Shown one piece after another: positions 61,721-64,000 of a stretch of DNA of 64,000 bases. Made by a program: the position numbers and the translations under genes. The stretch comes from Datnioides undecimradiatus (Eukaryota > Chordata > Actinopteri > Lobotiformes > Datnioididae): NCBI GenBank assembly GCA_008933995.1, contig WARS01000069.1:124001-188000 (forward strand). Direction: 5' to 3'. A model generated the notes under the pieces. The model saw only the letters and a list, made by a program, of their open reading frames with translations. It was not told the origin of the DNA and ran no database searches. The stretch's first letter is position 1, and every line of letters begins with the position of its first letter.

Positions 61721-62789
61721 TGTTAGCTCGGGGTGCACGCACACACACACACACACATGCACTGTAACTCTCTGCACTCAGGTGTGTGTGTACGTACACA
61801 CCATTACCATGCATGGCTCACATCACTGTGCATAGCCATATTTCAAGTGTTCATGTATATTCATACTGAACATATTAAATTGAACGCAAGGTCTCGGTAT
61901 GAGCGCATGCTGCATGAGGGCAGCATATGTTTGCCATGTTTCCTTGCTGTGTGTGTTTGTGTTTGTGTGTGTGTGTGTGTGTTGTACTTCCTATCTATGT
62001 GAGGACCACTTCCAAACTAACACTCATTCATTTCAATGAAAGTTGCTCAACGTGGAACCAGTTTTGTGTCTGGTTCGCTTTCGCACCGCGCTCACTGAGA
62101 CTAAGACGCTGTAAGACACTTACAACGAGCTCTTTCAGGCCAGAGGGAGTGTTTCAAATGACAAATACTTATGTTTTATTAAAAATCCATAAAACAATAA
62201 TGCAGTTGTTGGAGAAACGAGCTGTGTAACCTTTAATCAGGAGGTGCAGATCACTTATGCAGGAGCATTTGGGGCCTATGAGGGTTAACGTGCACCGCTC
62301 TGTGCAGCAGTTTTATCCCGTGCAGTACCTCGGTCGGCCACTGGGGCAGACTCTGCTGCAGCATAGCCAAATCTATTAATGCATCCAGGTGCGCCACAGC
62401 AGTTTTCCAGTGGATGCTCATGTTCCCAAGATGCCAAACCCTCCAGCTGGGCACCAGTTTTACATTTTGCACAGATGCCTCCAGATCAAAAACAGATTCC
62501 CAGTCTCGTAATCTGTTTCTGGGGCCCAGGACCTGTCCTGTAGCGCCACCTGCCTGGAGAATAGCTTCCAGAAGTAGCTCAACTTTCATTGTTTGGTGCA
62601 ACACTTAACACTGCGGCATGTGAAACCTGCCACAGACTTTTAGTTTAGTTGGAGTTTTAGCTTTAACGGTGCCAGGCTCCCTCTCTCTGTCTCGCTTCCT
62701 CCCTCCCCTCTCGGTTTCTGGGAGCAAGTGTGTGCTTGTGCTGTGCGAGTCGTGACTGAGGAGTCTTCTGCCGCGGCGTTGTGAGGCGC

Positions 62790-62840
62790 GCCCGTGTGCT
62801 TGCTTGCGTGCGCGCGCGCGCGCTCGTGCGTGTGCATGCA
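62790..62840. repeat. alternating purine-pyrimidine GC/GT tract
   Basis: CTTGCTTGCGTGCGCGCGCGCGC followed by GTGCGTGTGCATGCATGTGCGC, given here as two adjoining blocks. Alternating GC/GT DNA of this kind can adopt Z-DNA. Confidence 0.6.
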
Positions 62841-64000
62841 TGTGCGCCGACTTCATTTTTGGCGAACACACTGAAGAGATAGATACTTGATGAGGACAAG
62901 AATTAATGAGAGGGGGAGAAAGAGCAGAGGACACACACACACACACACGCACACAGTGACTAGTGTATTTAGTATTCTGGGATGACAGTCCATTGATTTT
63001 CAGTGCCTTGCTGTGACGTCACACAGTAATCTAATCATTTACGGTAGACTCTGGGCCAGCCAGTCAATGAGAGGACACCGTAGACGTCCCCACGACTCTT
63101 CTAATGGATGCTCACAGAGACAGTGCTGCAAATGCAAAGTGTATATTTTAAAACAGCATAATGTCTGCTAGCTTAAAAAGGCAGAAAAACGTGAGGCCAT
63201 GCAGAGGCTCTTACAGGAGTGTAAATACGGTCTTGGTATGGAGTTCTCATTTCTTGCAGGCATGAACGTTGCCTGGAGGCAGTTTGCAGTGTGATCTTCC
63301 TGTAAAGGTCGTAGCCAGCAGACAAACTGCATCTGAACTGCTCTGCTTACGTCAACATGGCCCCGCAACACTGCTACATGCTACATGTGCACTCTTTGCT
63401 GTATTTTGTGGGGAAGAAATCGAATATTGGGGCAAAATTATGGTCAGGAAGTCTGAATGAGTGTAAAGAAACAATGGACTTAATGGAGTTAAAGATATAT
63501 TTTTCATTTTTTGATACAGAACTGCTGTTTTGAAGGTATTTCCATAATACTCAAAGACATAATTTGGTTCACCAATTGGCTGCCACTCCAGATAAATGTA
63601 CTTTCACTCACTAACTATATTTTCTTTAGGTTTATTGTGTTAAAATGCAATTACACACTGTCAGTGTCCCATTTCCTGTGACGTGGATTGGGAATGAGAG
63701 TTTGTAAAACATGGGTCTTTGATATTTTGTGGGTCGGTGGATGGTGGCTTGGGCTCATGAAGTACCTTCAGAAATTCATCTTTTATAAAAAAAGGGCCTA
63801 ACATAGTGACTTAAGTGTGCTAATGCTAGCTAATGCTAATTATTATCATTAAATGAGCAGGTTACCTAGCATATGATCAAACCAATGCAAAGTCCGACCT
63901 GGGGCAATGAGATGGACAAAAACAGGCCTGCTGACATCAGAGTGGTCACCAGCAGTTCATGTAGTCCATGTTTCGTTCTAGTTCACATTTTAAAGGAGAA

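Larger units (their letters stand above)
58679..64000 (+). other. cacna1a: cacna1a intron 3 (incomplete)
   Basis: Starts GTGAGT. No exon resembling the expected IS3-IS4 sequence (GILAT...LRTLRAVRVLRPLKL) was seen up to 64000, so the intron is at least 5.3 kb. It holds CA/GT tracts at about 59805-59857, 59957-59998, 60310-60331 and 61961-61981, a 53-bp tandem repeat, and purine-rich DNA at 61400-61525. Confidence 0.8.

Noticed and set aside
1-64000. CRISPR arrays, operons, phage or bacterial mobile systems
   Set aside because: No spaced direct repeats of that kind, no ribosome binding sites and no compact gene runs. The sequence is vertebrate nuclear DNA.

Overview
The window looks like nuclear genomic DNA of a teleost fish. 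Three things point there: a spliced vertebrate neuronal channel gene, very dense (CA)n/(GT)n microsatellites, and decayed non-LTR retrotransposon 3' ends of a fish type. There is no bacterial or viral gene organisation, and nearly all short open frames are chance ORFs or microsatellite translations.

The dominant gene is the 5' end of a Cav2-type voltage-gated calcium channel alpha-1 subunit on the plus strand, best matched to cacna1a (Cav2.1, P/Q type). Exon 1 (30450-30745) carries the start codon, a poly-glycine N-terminus and the cytoplasmic segment before IS1. Exon 2 (58006-58111) encodes IS1. Exon 3 (58539-58678) encodes IS2 and the start of IS3. The exons join in frame and give 180 codons plus two bases; the rest of the gene lies beyond position 64000. 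Intron 1 (about 27.3 kb) has the terminal and branch-site signals of a minor-spliceosome (U12) AT-AC intron. Exon 2 sits directly between a (GT)18 and an (AC)21 tract that could pair in the pre-mRNA.

Layout: 1-3849 is non-coding apart from a LINE remnant at about 1816-2172. A well-supported 393-nt coding exon of an unidentified plus-strand gene lies at 3850-4242. From 4243 to about 28480 I see no convincing gene, only simple repeats, long pyrimidine tracts and possible regulatory motifs. From 28480 to 30449 is the CpG-rich, G-run-rich promoter/5' leader region of the channel gene, with a cascade of upstream ATGs. Intron 1 follows, holding an assembly gap (37361-37817), an inverted pair of retroelement fragments (40508-41290), a candidate cryptic exon (51808-51925), a pentamer satellite (52256-52486) and a tract of perfect 17-bp inverted repeats (56457-56638). 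After exon 3, intron 3 runs to the window end with no exon 4 visible.

No wholly new biological system is evident. The most interesting signals concern splicing architecture: the giant AT-AC intron, the hairpin-capable repeats around exon 2, and the unexplained exon-like segments.
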